64,000 nt of DNA from Cetobacterium sp. 8H (GCF_014250675.1 NZ_JACHTG010000004.1:1489501-1553500), one strand, 5' to 3'; counted from the stretch's first letter, positions 41,252-50,664 are shown. Numbers and translations are program-made. The notes: generated from the sequence alone by a model not told the origin.

Positions 41252-43492
41252 TTAATCTCTACTTTTTATCCAAATCGGACTTCCCCAAGCTTGGTGCTCA
41301 TCTTTTTGTGTAACTCTTACATAATAAAAATCTTCTCTTTCTTCAACTTTTCTAGTAAAAGTAAAGTCACAAGACCTGTTAGTAGACTCTTTTTTTATTA
41401 TAACTTCATTATTACAAAGCACTTCAACGCTCAGTTCATCTGTTCCTAATACACTTATATTAAATTCAACTTGACTACCTATTTCTTTTTCAATAATTGT
41501 GCCCATTTCATGGTTATCAGCTTTAAAAGATAATAAAATGCCAGCTCCAGATGTTCCATAAGCAAAACGATCATATAGATTATCCCAAACTGTTTCATTA
41601 GCTAATTTATCTACAAAGGAGATTATTATTCCTCCCTCTAAACCATGTTCCATTTGGTGAGAATCACTTCCTGCAATAAATCCTAAATGATATCCTTTTG
41701 CCAAAGCATCTTGAGCACTACAACGCTCAATCTGCATATTGTTTTTAGTATATTTAGAATGATTTCCATAATATTCAAAAGGAGCATGTCTTGAGAAGAT
41801 TTCTACCATTCTTTGTACACTATCATCATGGAATGACCAATCAGTTGCCGCACTTACCAATTTCCAACTAGCTGCTGGATGATGTGGAAAAGCCATAGCT
41901 TTATATTTTTTTATACTAGTAAATAGATGATCTGGAGTTAAACCACCTTCATCTCCTGAACGAAATAACTCTCCTTCAAAGCCTCTATAGTATATATTCT
42001 TATGCCCAAAGTCATAACGATACTCATTCGGTGTCCATTCATAAGCTAAAAGTGTTGCCATTTTTCCGTCTACATTAAACAGTCTCGAAGTTGTACGAAT
42101 CCATTCCCACTCTGACTCACTTAACCAATACGGATAACAGTCATGATCTGTTAATGCAGTAAAATCTAGATTTGCCCACACTTTTGCGATATTGAAGAAT
42201 TGATCAATCTCTCCAACTCCATCGGACATTCCACTTTGACCATGAATATCTCCAAACACTGGGAATTTTTTACCATATCCATTTTTAATCATCCACTCTT
42301 TAGTTTCGCTCTCACTTATACGATCTAGCGATTTTTCTGCTGGAATTGGACGAGTAAATGGATCGCTCACTTTTTCAGCTTCTATATCAATATAGTTTTC
42401 AAATTCATCAGCTTTTAACCATGTATAAATAACTTGTGCATTTCTAATTGGTTTATGACCATTTTCATTTCCGTATTGCCATACTAAATGAATTGTTCCC
42501 TCTTCATCTATAAGTGCTCTTTGATTAGCTGCAAAACTATTTTCATCATAAGTAAAAACAACAGGTTCACTCCACTTATTTGTATAGTCATAGTGTCTCA
42601 CATGAAGTTTTGTTTTTCCCCAAGAGTAAGAAAAAGCCACCTCTCCCTTAGAGTTTTCTGCAATTGCAATATCTTCATACCAATCAATTCCACTTCCAAT
42701 ACAATAAGGTTCTTCTACAACTAATTCGCTATCCTTTAGAAAAACTACTGAACTATTATATGAAAAATCAGACCCATGATTAAAATCATACCAACATACT
42801 AAAACTTTATCTTTCAGCGAAGCAACTAAAGGTTGAGCTGCCCAAGCAGTTTTTGAGGTGCTAACAACTTTTTCATCAGACCAAATACCATCCTTATAAG
42901 CTCTAACTAAAACATCATAATTTTTACCATTGAAAGAATCATAGGCTACATATCCAATCCCATCATCTGTTATTGTATAACTTGGTCTATAAACTTCTTT
43001 TGAAGACGAAACAACCTGAAGATTTTCTATTCCATTTTCTCCAATCATTCCCATTACAACTTCTGCTGAGTTACTATGCTGACGATTCCAAAGAAGGTAT
43101 ACCACTCCATTTTTAGAGTATATATAAGGATAGAAAAGAGCTTCTCCTTCTTCTGCACACTGAATTTTTCCATAAACTCCATTTTCATAACTTCTATAAT
43201 AAATTCCCCATTTTTTATTTCTATTTTCTCCCCAAGCATACCAAACACGGTTTCCATCTGCTATACAAACAGGTTTTAATGCTTCTCCATCTTGAGATAT
43301 AACAACACCACTTACAAATTTATCTTTTTCTTGAGTTAAAACTCCAGCTACAATAACATCATGTCTATCTTTATATTCTTGATAACAAACATAAGTTTGT
43401 CCATCAGCAGTTTGAGTCATACATGGATATTTTCCACTAACTGCAACAATGTCTGTAACCTCTTTTGAGTACTTTTGATTTAATTTATTCAT
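41252..43492 (-). CDS. beta-propeller protein with C-terminal PHP/DUF3604-type metallohydrolase domain
   Basis: A 746-residue protein in two parts. Residues about 1-375 hold repeated short beta-strand units (VWYAWGENRNKKWGIYYRSYENG, VYLLWNRQHSNSAEVVMG, AYDSFNGKNYDVLVRAYKDG), a BNR/sialidase-like propeller. Residues about 400-746 look like a PHP metal-dependent phosphoesterase: FGDIHGQSGMSDG near 412, ALTDHD near 443, PHHPAASW and AGSDSHQ near 607. These His/Asp sets match DUF3604. No signal peptide is visible. It is the last gene of the operon with the GPH transporter and Crp/Fnr regulator, all behind a guanine-type riboswitch. The substrate is unknown. Confidence 0.75.
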   Translation of the reverse strand: MNKLNQKYSKEVTDIVAVSGKYPCMTQTADGQTYVCYQEYKDRHDVIVAGVLTQEKDKFVSGVVISQDGEALKPVCIADGNRVWYAWGENRNKKWGIYYRSYENGVYGKIQCAEEGEALFYPYIYSKNGVVYLLWNRQHSNSAEVVMGMIGENGIENLQVVSSSKEVYRPSYTITDDGIGYVAYDSFNGKNYDVLVRAYKDGIWSDEKVVSTSKTAWAAQPLVASLKDKVLVCWYDFNHGSDFSYNSSVVFLKDSELVVEEPYCIGSGIDWYEDIAIAENSKGEVAFSYSWGKTKLHVRHYDYTNKWSEPVVFTYDENSFAANQRALIDEEGTIHLVWQYGNENGHKPIRNAQVIYTWLKADEFENYIDIEAEKVSDPFTRPIPAEKSLDRISESETKEWMIKNGYGKKFPVFGDIHGQSGMSDGVGEIDQFFNIAKVWANLDFTALTDHDCYPYWLSESEWEWIRTTSRLFNVDGKMATLLAYEWTPNEYRYDFGHKNIYYRGFEGELFRSGDEGGLTPDHLFTSIKKYKAMAFPHHPAASWKLVSAATDWSFHDDSVQRMVEIFSRHAPFEYYGNHSKYTKNNMQIERCSAQDALAKGYHLGFIAGSDSHQMEHGLEGGIIISFVDKLANETVWDNLYDRFAYGTSGAGILLSFKADNHEMGTIIEKEIGSQVEFNISVLGTDELSVEVLCNNEVIIKKESTNRSCDFTFTRKVEEREDFYYVRVTQKDEHQAWGSPIWIKSRD

Positions 43493-43516
43493 TTTATTCC
43501 TCCGTATTTTACTTTG

Positions 43517-44950
43517 TTATGCAATGTTTCTTCTTTTTTCTAGTTCTTTTGAAATATCTTTTGTTTTTTCTGGGGTTATTTCATAAAAATATAACACAAC
43601 TGCCACTAAAACAAAAAGTATTGCAGGTATAATAAAACGTAGTGAAATAATCATGTTAAGAGAACTTTCAACTTGATCTTTATTAGCCACAAATCCTGCT
43701 ATTCCAAGCAAGAAACTTGATAAAAATCCACCAATAGCTATCCCGCATTTTTGTACAAATGTAAATGTTGCAGTGAATAATCCATTTGGCTGCACTCCAT
43801 ACTTCCATTCTGCATAATCTATACAATCTGGTATCATAGCCCAAGGTAATGCACTTGCTATTCCATACATAAAACCAAATAAAATTAATTGAGCAAGAAG
43901 CGAATATATTGAAGTTACATTAGGATTTAACCCCAATAAAATTAAAGGAATCACACAAATAAGAGTTGAATATATAAATGCTTTTTTCTTTCCAAAAATA
44001 CCTTCAATTTTTGGCAAAATCATTGATGCAAGAATACTTGCTCCCATACTAACTGCCATAACTGTTGGAATCCAATTTTGCTTATTTAAAATATATTTAA
44101 AATAGTACATATTTGCTGAATTTACAAGAGTGTTTGCAAACATTGATAGTCCAAAAGCTACTACAAGAACTAAAAGTGGTCTTGTTTTTAAAAGAATTTT
44201 AAAATTGTTTTCTGATTTTCTTTCCTTACTGCTATTTTTTAATTCTTCTGTATTATTAGAGATATCATGAGCTTTAGCTCCATCTGCTGCAATCCATACA
44301 AAAATAGTTGCAGCTCCTCCAACAATTGCTCCAAAGGTTGCCCATCCTTTTTGTCCGCCACCAAACATATTTACCATAGGTAATGCAAAAGTTGAGATAC
44401 ATAATACCGCTACCTGACACATTACACTTTTCCAAGAGATAATAATTGTTCTGGTATGTGAATCTTTAGAAATAACTGGTACTAATGCGAAATATGGTAT
44501 TGAAACAATTGTTATAGCTATTGAATAAAATATAAATACTCCGTAAGCATATATAACCTTCATGCTCTCTGGAATATTTGGTGTATAAAAAAGTAAAAAT
44601 ACAGCAAATCCAAGTACAGGCGCAAAAAATATCATCCAAGGTCTAAATTTTCCCCAACGAGATCTTGTTCTATCTGCTCCCATTCCCATAATGGGGTCTG
44701 TTATAGCATCTACAATTCTTGAAACTAGCATTATTCCTGCCACAGCAAAGGTTGTGATTCCAAAAATATCTGTTAAAAAAAAGTTTAAATACGACATAGT
44801 TAAATTTGTTGCAAGCGTTACCCCTAATCCTCCTAAAGAATACTTAAAAATATCCACCAGTATATTTTTATTTTTAGCCTTTCCTGTTTCAGGCTTTGAT
44901 GAATACCTAGGAATATCTAGTGATATCTCTCCGCTTCTTAATTCCTTCAT
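43517..44950 (-). CDS. GPH-family (MelB/XynB-like) MFS cation symporter
   Basis: A 477-residue, 12-span transporter of the glycoside-pentoside-hexuronide:cation symporter family. The hallmark TM2-3 loop SRIVDAITDPIMGMGADRTRSRWGKFRPW is complete, including the cation-site Asp residues of TM2. These symporters usually move sugars or glycosides. It lies between the Crp/Fnr gene and the PHP-domain gene, so it probably imports the substrate of that hydrolase. Control by a guanine-type riboswitch raises the possibility of a nucleoside or purine conjugate as substrate. RBS GGGAGG. Confidence 0.88.
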   Translation of the reverse strand: MKELRSGEISLDIPRYSSKPETGKAKNKNILVDIFKYSLGGLGVTLATNLTMSYLNFFLTDIFGITTFAVAGIMLVSRIVDAITDPIMGMGADRTRSRWGKFRPWMIFFAPVLGFAVFLLFYTPNIPESMKVIYAYGVFIFYSIAITIVSIPYFALVPVISKDSHTRTIIISWKSVMCQVAVLCISTFALPMVNMFGGGQKGWATFGAIVGGAATIFVWIAADGAKAHDISNNTEELKNSSKERKSENNFKILLKTRPLLVLVVAFGLSMFANTLVNSANMYYFKYILNKQNWIPTVMAVSMGASILASMILPKIEGIFGKKKAFIYSTLICVIPLILLGLNPNVTSIYSLLAQLILFGFMYGIASALPWAMIPDCIDYAEWKYGVQPNGLFTATFTFVQKCGIAIGGFLSSFLLGIAGFVANKDQVESSLNMIISLRFIIPAILFVLVAVVLYFYEITPEKTKDISKELEKRRNIA

Positions 44951-44968
44951 TTAATCCTCCCGTTGAAT

Positions 44969-45679
44969 TTATAATATATTTTTAATTTTTTCTATCTGTA
45001 GATTATTTATAACTATGTTTCCCTTTTCTGTGACAATTAGTGTCTCTTCTTTTAACTCTCTTAATATACGATAAAAAGTTCTAGTACTTATTCCTATATT
45101 ATCCATAATGTAGTCATTTTTTAATCTAATAATTAATTTATCTTCACCTTTATGATTGTTTCTCCAATAATCATTTAACCAGCACAAAAATTGTAATTTT
45201 GCATCATTAATTAACATATACTCTGCACGGCTTGATGTTAAAGACATTTTCTTTAATAAATTTTTTATAATATACAATGACATTTCTGAGTTTTTTTCAA
45301 GACATTCTATAAAATATTCTTTTTCAATATCTATTACTATGCATTTTTCTGTTACATAGTCTTCCGTCATATTTGCATTTTCTTTGTCTAAAACTCTATC
45401 CATTCCAATCCATTCAGGAGCTTCATTTAAAGCTATCAAGTTTCTTTTTCCTATCTTTAGTTCTCGATAATGAAAATATTTTCCAACAATTACATAATGG
45501 ATATATTTTTGTGTTTTATCATATTGATGTATTTTTTCCCCTTCTTTTACAACTCTTATTTGCATATGCTCATTAAGGTGATCTTTTATTAATTTCAAAT
45601 CAGGGTTTGTTTTCCATTTTTCCTCTCTTGTTATATAAATAATCTTAAATAAATTATTACATTTTTCCATATTTGACAT
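44969..45679 (-). CDS. Crp/Fnr-family transcriptional regulator
   Basis: A 236-residue regulator with an N-terminal cyclic-nucleotide-binding-like barrel (residues about 35-135) and a C-terminal winged helix containing NDYIMDNIGISTRTFYRILRELKEETLI. There is no N-terminal Cys cluster of FNR, so it is probably not an iron-sulfur oxygen sensor. The ATG at 45679 sits only 2 bases after GGGGAG; the ATG at 45670 is 11 bases from it, so the true start is uncertain. It is the first gene after the guanine riboswitch and terminator and probably regulates the transporter and hydrolase genes downstream. Confidence 0.82.
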   Translation of the reverse strand: MSNMEKCNNLFKIIYITREEKWKTNPDLKLIKDHLNEHMQIRVVKEGEKIHQYDKTQKYIHYVIVGKYFHYRELKIGKRNLIALNEAPEWIGMDRVLDKENANMTEDYVTEKCIVIDIEKEYFIECLEKNSEMSLYIIKNLLKKMSLTSSRAEYMLINDAKLQFLCWLNDYWRNNHKGEDKLIIRLKNDYIMDNIGISTRTFYRILRELKEETLIVTEKGNIVINNLQIEKIKNIL

Positions 45680-45822
45680 TACTCCCCTTTTTTATGCCAT
45701 ATACTCTAAATATTTTTTATTTACATATTTATATTAAATTTATTTAATACTAATATATTTTTATAAAAAATTCTATGTCACATAGCACAATTTTCTAAAA
45801 TTTTATATTTTTCCTTATAAAT

Positions 45823-45857
45823 AAAAAAAGTCTTTTCTCTATTACAAGAAAAGACTT
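45823..45857 (-). terminator. expression-platform terminator of the purine riboswitch
   Basis: On the minus strand AAGTCTTTTCT pairs with AGAAAAGACTT and a T run follows. Its 5' arm GTCTTTTCTT can pair with GAGAAGAGAC, the 3' strand of aptamer helix P1 and beyond, in ten base pairs including two wobbles. This is the layout of a ligand-OFF switch. Confidence 0.75.
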
Positions 45858-45908
45858 CAATAAATTGAATGAAAATACAAAAATATACTTCAAATATATG
45901 TATGTCTC

Positions 45909-45975
45909 TTCTCATAGGAACCTATTTACGGCAGGTCGTAGAGACATTCATCCATATTATGAATATATATGAGAA
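45909..45975 (-). ncRNA. purine riboswitch, guanine class
   Basis: On the minus strand: P1 TTCTCATA pairs with TATGAGAA; P2 ATTCAT/ATGAAT has the AATATGG loop; J2/3 reads TCTCTAC; P3 ACCT/AGGT has the CCGTAAA loop that kisses L2. The base before the closing UAUG (position 74 in xpt numbering) is C, and positions 47 and 51 are U, which gives guanine/hypoxanthine recognition. Position 48 is C instead of U, a flipped-out base known to vary. The 366-bp gap is otherwise the terminator and leader of the Crp/Fnr gene. Confidence 0.85.
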
Positions 45976-46045
45976 AATTTTTATGTTATTTATTTTAATA
46001 GTATCATTTTTTTACAATTTTGTAAACTTTAATACATATTAATTC

Positions 46046-46396
46046 CTATTTTTGATTTTTACAAAACTCTTTATAATCTCTTAAAATATCGCTATAACTT
46101 CGAGCAACATATGCGATAAGAGTTCCATCATCTAACCACCCAAGACCTGGAATAACGTCAGATACGGCATCTACAGGTGAAACAACATAGATGATAGCCC
46201 CTGTCAAAATAAGAATATATTTTTTTTCGAGTTTATATTTTTTATTTTTAGTATCTTTAATTAAGTTAACAATCAAAAGTAAATCATCAGCATGTGCACC
46301 TAAATTCATAGCTTTTTTAATAGCACTAGTTAAATCTTGGGTACTTAATTTTCTACCTTGAAATTTTTTAAAAAATTTTAGAATTATTTTATTCAT
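46046..46396 (-). CDS. YkvA-like DUF1232 membrane protein
   Basis: A 116-residue protein of the DUF1232 (YkvA) family. The conserved segment YVVSPVDAVSDVIPGLGWLDDGTLIAYVA (residues about 70-98) is complete and preceded by a hydrophobic stretch (YILILTGAI). Function is not known for the family. It lies 70 bp before the purine aptamer on the same strand, with no clear terminator between, so its transcript might run into the riboswitch. Confidence 0.82.
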   Translation of the reverse strand: MNKIILKFFKKFQGRKLSTQDLTSAIKKAMNLGAHADDLLLIVNLIKDTKNKKYKLEKKYILILTGAIIYVVSPVDAVSDVIPGLGWLDDGTLIAYVARSYSDILRDYKEFCKNQK

Positions 46397-46530
46397 AACA
46401 TCTCCAAATTTATTTTCAGATTCTATCTTATATTATATTTCTTTTTTTTAAGTATTGCAAGAATCATATTTAAATTAGTAAAAAAATTAGGTATAATTAA
46501 ATATAAATTATTAATATGTAGGGGGTATAT

Positions 46531-47154
46531 ATGTATAGTTGTGCTAATTGTAAAGTATATGGATGTAGGAATGGAGAATTTGATTTGATGCCAAATAATT
46601 GTCCAACAAAGGAGAGGGAGTTTCAAGAAAAAATAAAAAATATTTATACTGAAGAGGAGAATTTAAAGTTAGCTAAAAATTCAGCTTTAGTTGAAAGTGA
46701 AGGATATTGTGAATGGACTAGGGTAGAGGAAATAATGGAATTTTCAAAAAAGAATAATTTTAAAAGACTAGGAGTAGCATTTTGTATAGGCTTAAGAAAA
46801 GAAGCTGAAATTTTTTCCAAGGTTTTAAAAAGTAATGGTTTTGAAGTAGTTTCAGTTATTTGTAAGAATGGATCAATTCCAAAAGAGTTTATTGGAATTT
46901 CAGAATGTGAGAAGGTTAGACCTGGGACAGCAGAAATGATTTGTAATCCAATCGGGCAAGCCAAACTTTTAAAAAATGAAGGAGCAGAATTAAATATAAT
47001 GTTAGGTCTTTGTGTAGGGCATGATTCCCTATTTATAAAATATTCCGAAGCACCCGTGACAGTTCTAGCAGTTAAAGATAGAGTTACTGGGCACAACCCA
47101 TTAGCACCACTATATACAGCTGAAACATATTATAGTAAAAAAATATTTAAATAA
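46531..47154 (+). CDS. DUF1847-family metal-binding-type protein
   Basis: A 207-residue cytoplasmic protein. The N-terminal CANCKVYGCRNGEFDLMPNNCPT Cys pattern and the later GVAFCIGLRKEAEIFSKVLKSNGF, LCVGHDSLFIKYSEAPVTVLAVKDRVTGHNPLAPLY match DUF1847. Conserved cysteines suggest metal or cluster binding; no activity is known. It has its own RBS (GGGGG) and is monocistronic or at the head of a short unit with the small gene at 47206. Confidence 0.8.
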   Translation: MYSCANCKVYGCRNGEFDLMPNNCPTKEREFQEKIKNIYTEEENLKLAKNSALVESEGYCEWTRVEEIMEFSKKNNFKRLGVAFCIGLRKEAEIFSKVLKSNGFEVVSVICKNGSIPKEFIGISECEKVRPGTAEMICNPIGQAKLLKNEGAELNIMLGLCVGHDSLFIKYSEAPVTVLAVKDRVTGHNPLAPLYTAETYYSKKIFK

Positions 47155-47205
47155 ATCATAAAACATTGTATAATATAAGAATAAAAATAGAAAAGAGGTT
47201 AATTT

Positions 47206-47517
47206 ATGAAAAATAAAATTTCAGCATTAGGTCAATATATTGTAAAATCAACAGGTAGACCTTTTAATTTCAAACAAATAAAAATGGATAATATTTATAA
47301 AGGAGTATTATTTTCTGTAGGAACAGATGATTATCTGGTAACAAATGATAGAAGAGAATTGTTAGAGACAATAGAGCTTATGACAATTAGAACTCCTAGA
47401 GATTATCCTGGGAAATTAGCTAGAAGATATACACATGCAAAATTTGAAAAAATTTCATCTAAAAAAGAGGAAGCAATAGTTTTAAATGGAGTAAAATATT
47501 TTATAATAAAGCTTTAA
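47206..47517 (+). CDS. small hypothetical protein
   Basis: A 103-residue basic protein without signal peptide, membrane span or Cys. It contains two possible beta-hairpin stretches (YKGVLFSVGTDDYLVTND and EEAIVLNGVKYFIIKL) around a basic middle (PGKLARRYTHAKF), which would suit nucleic acid binding, but no family is recognised. RBS AGAGG precedes the ATG. Its stop overlaps a bidirectional terminator shared with yaiI. Confidence 0.55.
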   Translation: MKNKISALGQYIVKSTGRPFNFKQIKMDNIYKGVLFSVGTDDYLVTNDRRELLETIELMTIRTPRDYPGKLARRYTHAKFEKISSKKEEAIVLNGVKYFIIKL

Positions 47518-47545
47518 AAGTGAGGGTTTCCTCACTTTATTTTTT
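47517..47545. terminator. bidirectional terminator between the small gene and yaiI
   Basis: AAAGTGAGG pairs with CCTCACTTT around GTTT, followed by ATTTTTTATT; the minus side is also T-rich after the yaiI stop. Confidence 0.8.
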
Positions 47546-47980
47546 ATTAATATTTTTTAATAAAGTTTTGAAACTTTGTTCAAAATTGAAATCATCATCT
47601 TTAGTTCTTTTCTTCGGGCCTTTAGTTCTTTTTCCTGAATTTCTTAATTTTTGTGACATATGTCTAGAAAAAAGCAAACTTTCAATATTGAATTTATTAT
47701 AAATCAAGCCATTTTGATTTATTGCGTGAGCATCTTTAGTTAAAACCATAGAAGCTAAGCCGAAATCTTGAGTAACAACAATATCATCCTTTTCAACATT
47801 GGATAATAGAGCAAAATCTACCGCATCGGCACCTTGTGAAATTATAAATGTTTTTGCAAAATCCCGATATATTTCATGGGCGTTATCACAAAAGATAAAA
47901 ACTTCTTTTTCGAAGCTTTTAGCTATAGTAATAGTTAGATCAACAACAGGACAAGCATCAGCATCAATTAAAATTTTCAT
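47537..47980 (-). CDS. YaiI/YqxD-family (DUF188) PIN-like protein
   Basis: A 147-residue protein that begins MKILIDADACPV and contains VDFALLSNVEKDDIVVTQDFGLASMVL and GLIYNKFNIESLL, all YaiI hallmarks. The acidic residues suggest a PIN-like metal-dependent nuclease site, but no substrate is known. The C-terminus has a basic tract (RNSGKRTKGPKKRTKDDD). It is convergent with the small gene at 47206. Confidence 0.88.
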   Translation of the reverse strand: MKILIDADACPVVDLTITIAKSFEKEVFIFCDNAHEIYRDFAKTFIISQGADAVDFALLSNVEKDDIVVTQDFGLASMVLTKDAHAINQNGLIYNKFNIESLLFSRHMSQKLRNSGKRTKGPKKRTKDDDFNFEQSFKTLLKNINKK

Positions 47981-48078
47981 AAAAATCTCCTTGTTTTTTA
48001 GAATAGAATGATTTTACCATGAAAATAAATTAAATGCTATGATGTTATTTCTAAAATATTTTAAAGGGAGAGTAATAA

Positions 48079-49011
48079 GTGAAAGAAAAAATAGAATTTT
48101 TATATACAATAAATTATCCCAGAGAAGAAAAAAATCTTTGTTTGATGGAAATAAGAACAATATTTAAACTAGAAACAGAAGAAAAAGTAATATTGTCTGA
48201 TATAGAAGTAGAGCCATTATTTAGTCCGTTTATAAAGTCAAGATTAGAAATATTATATGTAAAAGATAATTTTGAAGATGTTTTAAAAGAGATTATCAGT
48301 AGTGGATTAAAATCAGAGGAATATAAGGTTGAGTATATTAGAATGGATAAAGACAATATAGCATACGAAGACCGATTGAATAAAGTAAAACAAATAGGGC
48401 TGAATATTTTAGGAACGTTTTCAATGACTAATCCAAAAGAGATTTTTGGATTGACAAATTATAATGGAAAATGGTATTTTGGAATATGTATAAAGGGAGA
48501 TACTAAGTGGCCCGATAGAATAAAAAAACCATATTCATACTCTAACTCTTTAGAAGTTAGATTGGCAAGAACACTTATTAATTTAGCGATAGAAGCTGAC
48601 AGAACGAAAAAATTAATAGATCCTTGTTGTGGAGTTGGAACAGTTATTATTGAGGCTCTATCGATGGGAATAGACATAACAGGTTATGAAATCAATAGAA
48701 GTGTAACAAACAATGCAAATGTAAATTTAGAATATTATGGATATAATAAAATAGTTGTAAATGATGATATGCATAATATAAAAGATAATTTTGATTCAGC
48801 TATATTAGATATTCCATATGGTCTTTTTAGTCACATAACAAAAGAAGAACAATTAGGATTGATAAAAAAAATAAGAGAGATATCAAAGCGTTTGATTATG
48901 GTAAGTTTTGAAGACTTAGAGGGAATGATTTTAGAATCAAACTTTAAAATTTCAGATAGATGTATATTATCAAAAGGAAGTTTTCAAAGATATATTTATA
49001 TCTGTAATTAA
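48079..49011 (+). CDS. Trm11/RlmL-like N-methyltransferase
   Basis: A 310-residue putative RNA methyltransferase. The SAM-binding motif DPCCGVGTVIIEALSMG is near residue 180 and the catalytic-loop motif DIPYG near 255 (a variant of DPPYG/NPPY) suggests methylation of an exocyclic nitrogen. The N-terminal 150 residues are not typical and may hold a THUMP-like RNA-binding part. GTG start with GGGAGAG 7 bases upstream. It precedes another methyltransferase gene by 26 bp. Confidence 0.75.
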   Translation: MKEKIEFLYTINYPREEKNLCLMEIRTIFKLETEEKVILSDIEVEPLFSPFIKSRLEILYVKDNFEDVLKEIISSGLKSEEYKVEYIRMDKDNIAYEDRLNKVKQIGLNILGTFSMTNPKEIFGLTNYNGKWYFGICIKGDTKWPDRIKKPYSYSNSLEVRLARTLINLAIEADRTKKLIDPCCGVGTVIIEALSMGIDITGYEINRSVTNNANVNLEYYGYNKIVVNDDMHNIKDNFDSAILDIPYGLFSHITKEEQLGLIKKIREISKRLIMVSFEDLEGMILESNFKISDRCILSKGSFQRYIYICN

Positions 49012-49037
49012 CTTTTTGAAAAAGGGGAGAGAAAAAA

Positions 49038-49652
49038 GTGAAAGAAAATTGGGATGAGATTTACAAAGAATTAAAAAGAGAAGAACTTGGATGGTATGAG
49101 AAAGAGTCTTGTAAATCGATTGATCTTATTCAAAAGTATACAAAAGATAAAGAAAAAATAATTTTAGATGCTGGTTGTGGTGAAACGACACTAATTCAGT
49201 CTTTGATTGAAAAGGGTTACCAGGAAATTATAGGGATAGATTTTAGTATAGAAGCTATTAATTTTTTAAAAAAAACTATAATTTTAGGTGAAAAAACCAA
49301 GTTGCATTTGGAAGTAAAAGATTTAACTGATAGAATAGAATTTTTGAAAAAAGGTTCTATATGGCATGATCGAGCAGTTTTTCATTTTTTACAAACATCA
49401 AAAGATAGAGAAGCATATAAAAATAATTTAAAAAATTTTTTAGAAAAAGATGGAATATTTATAATTTCATGTTTCTCCAAAAAAAATGATGCTGAAAAAT
49501 GTAATGATCTTTTAGTAAAAAAGTATGATTTAAAAGAGTTGATAGAAATATTTGGAGATTCATTTAAATTTAAGGAATCATTGGAGTATGATTATAAAAT
49601 GCCTTGGGGAGATATTAGAAAATATATAACTTGTGTTTTTTCTAAAGTATAA
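49038..49652 (+). CDS. class I SAM-dependent methyltransferase
   Basis: A 204-residue stand-alone methyltransferase of the UbiE/type 11-12 group. Motif I is IILDAGCGETTLIQSL near residue 45, followed by the acidic turn IIGIDFS. The start WDEIYKELKREELGWYE with its WYE motif resembles the thiopurine/tellurite-type small methyltransferases, so a small-molecule acceptor is likely. GTG start with GGGGAG upstream; probably cotranscribed with the preceding gene. Confidence 0.78.
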   Translation: MKENWDEIYKELKREELGWYEKESCKSIDLIQKYTKDKEKIILDAGCGETTLIQSLIEKGYQEIIGIDFSIEAINFLKKTIILGEKTKLHLEVKDLTDRIEFLKKGSIWHDRAVFHFLQTSKDREAYKNNLKNFLEKDGIFIISCFSKKNDAEKCNDLLVKKYDLKELIEIFGDSFKFKESLEYDYKMPWGDIRKYITCVFSKV

Positions 49653-49747
49653 TAGAATTAAAACTTTTTTAAGAAGGAATTACTAATAAAATAAAGTATT
49701 ATAGATTGTGAAAAAATTATAGTATAAATATTTTAGGAGGAAATTCT

Positions 49748-50614
49748 ATGGAAAATACAGGATTAGTTCTTGAAGGTGGAGGATTAAGGGGAATCTATAC
49801 ATCAGCAATTTTAGATTATTTTTTATCAAAAAATTTACATTTTAAATATACAATAGGAGTTTCAGCGGGTGCAATATATTCAGCATCTTATGCTTCAAAA
49901 CAAAAAAGAAGAAATATAGATATAATTTTAAAGTATTTGAACGATGAAAGATATATGGGGTTTAGATATCTATTAAAAAATGGAAGCTATATAAACATAG
50001 ATTTTGCATATACTAAAATGAGTTATGAATTAGTTCCTTTTGACTTTAAAACGTTTAGTGAATGTAATTTAGAGTTTAAGGTAGGAGCATTTAATTGTAT
50101 AAAAGGGAAGACAGAGTTCTTTTGTAAAAAAGATTTTATAAAAACACAGGATTTTCTAGAAGCACTAATTGCTTCTGGAAGTTTACCTTTTTTTAGTAAA
50201 GAAGCTGTTATAAAAGATAAAATATATTTAGATGGTGGAATAGCAGACCCAATTCCAATAAGACAATCAATTTTAGATGGAAATAGAAAGAATGTTGTTA
50301 TTTTAACTGAGGATGAAAGCTATAAAAAGCAAGCATTGAAACTTCAGCCATTAATAAGACTTTATTACAAAAAATATCCAAAAGTAGCAGAGGCTCTAAT
50401 AAAAAGACACATTATTTATAATAATAGTTTAAAGCAGATTAAATTATTAGAAAAGCAAGGGGATGTTTTTGTTTTTAGACCGAGTGAAGTTGTAGAAGTA
50501 GATAGATTGGAAAGAGATTTGAATAAGGTAAAAAAATTGTATAATTTGGGAATTGAAGATGCTAAAAGGAATTATGAAAAATTATTAGAATGGTTAGAAA
50601 AACCTTCAAATTGA
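49748..50614 (+). CDS. patatin-like phospholipase
   Basis: A 288-residue serine lipid acylhydrolase. The oxyanion hole is LEGGGLRGIYTS (near residues 8-19), the nucleophile Ser lies in GVSAGAIYS near 38, and the catalytic Asp is in DGGIADPIP near 160. It has no signal peptide and matches the YjjU/RssA-like cytoplasmic branch. Substrate not known; membrane phospholipid turnover is likely. RBS TAGGAGG. Confidence 0.88.
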   Translation: MENTGLVLEGGGLRGIYTSAILDYFLSKNLHFKYTIGVSAGAIYSASYASKQKRRNIDIILKYLNDERYMGFRYLLKNGSYINIDFAYTKMSYELVPFDFKTFSECNLEFKVGAFNCIKGKTEFFCKKDFIKTQDFLEALIASGSLPFFSKEAVIKDKIYLDGGIADPIPIRQSILDGNRKNVVILTEDESYKKQALKLQPLIRLYYKKYPKVAEALIKRHIIYNNSLKQIKLLEKQGDVFVFRPSEVVEVDRLERDLNKVKKLYNLGIEDAKRNYEKLLEWLEKPSN

Positions 50615-50645
50615 GAAGCTTTACGCCTATCAATTTGAAGGTTTT
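50599..50645. terminator. bidirectional terminator, patatin / gshAB
   Basis: AAAACCTTCAAATTGA and TCAATTTGAAGGTTTT form a 16-bp perfect stem, overlapping the stop codon of the patatin-like gene. Confidence 0.85.
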
Positions 50646-50664
50646 AAATTTACAACTATAGTTT

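Noticed and set aside
46531-47154. DUF1847 protein as a rubredoxin or ferredoxin
   Set aside because: The Cys spacing (CANC...C...C) differs from ferredoxin and rubredoxin signatures and the rest of the sequence follows DUF1847.
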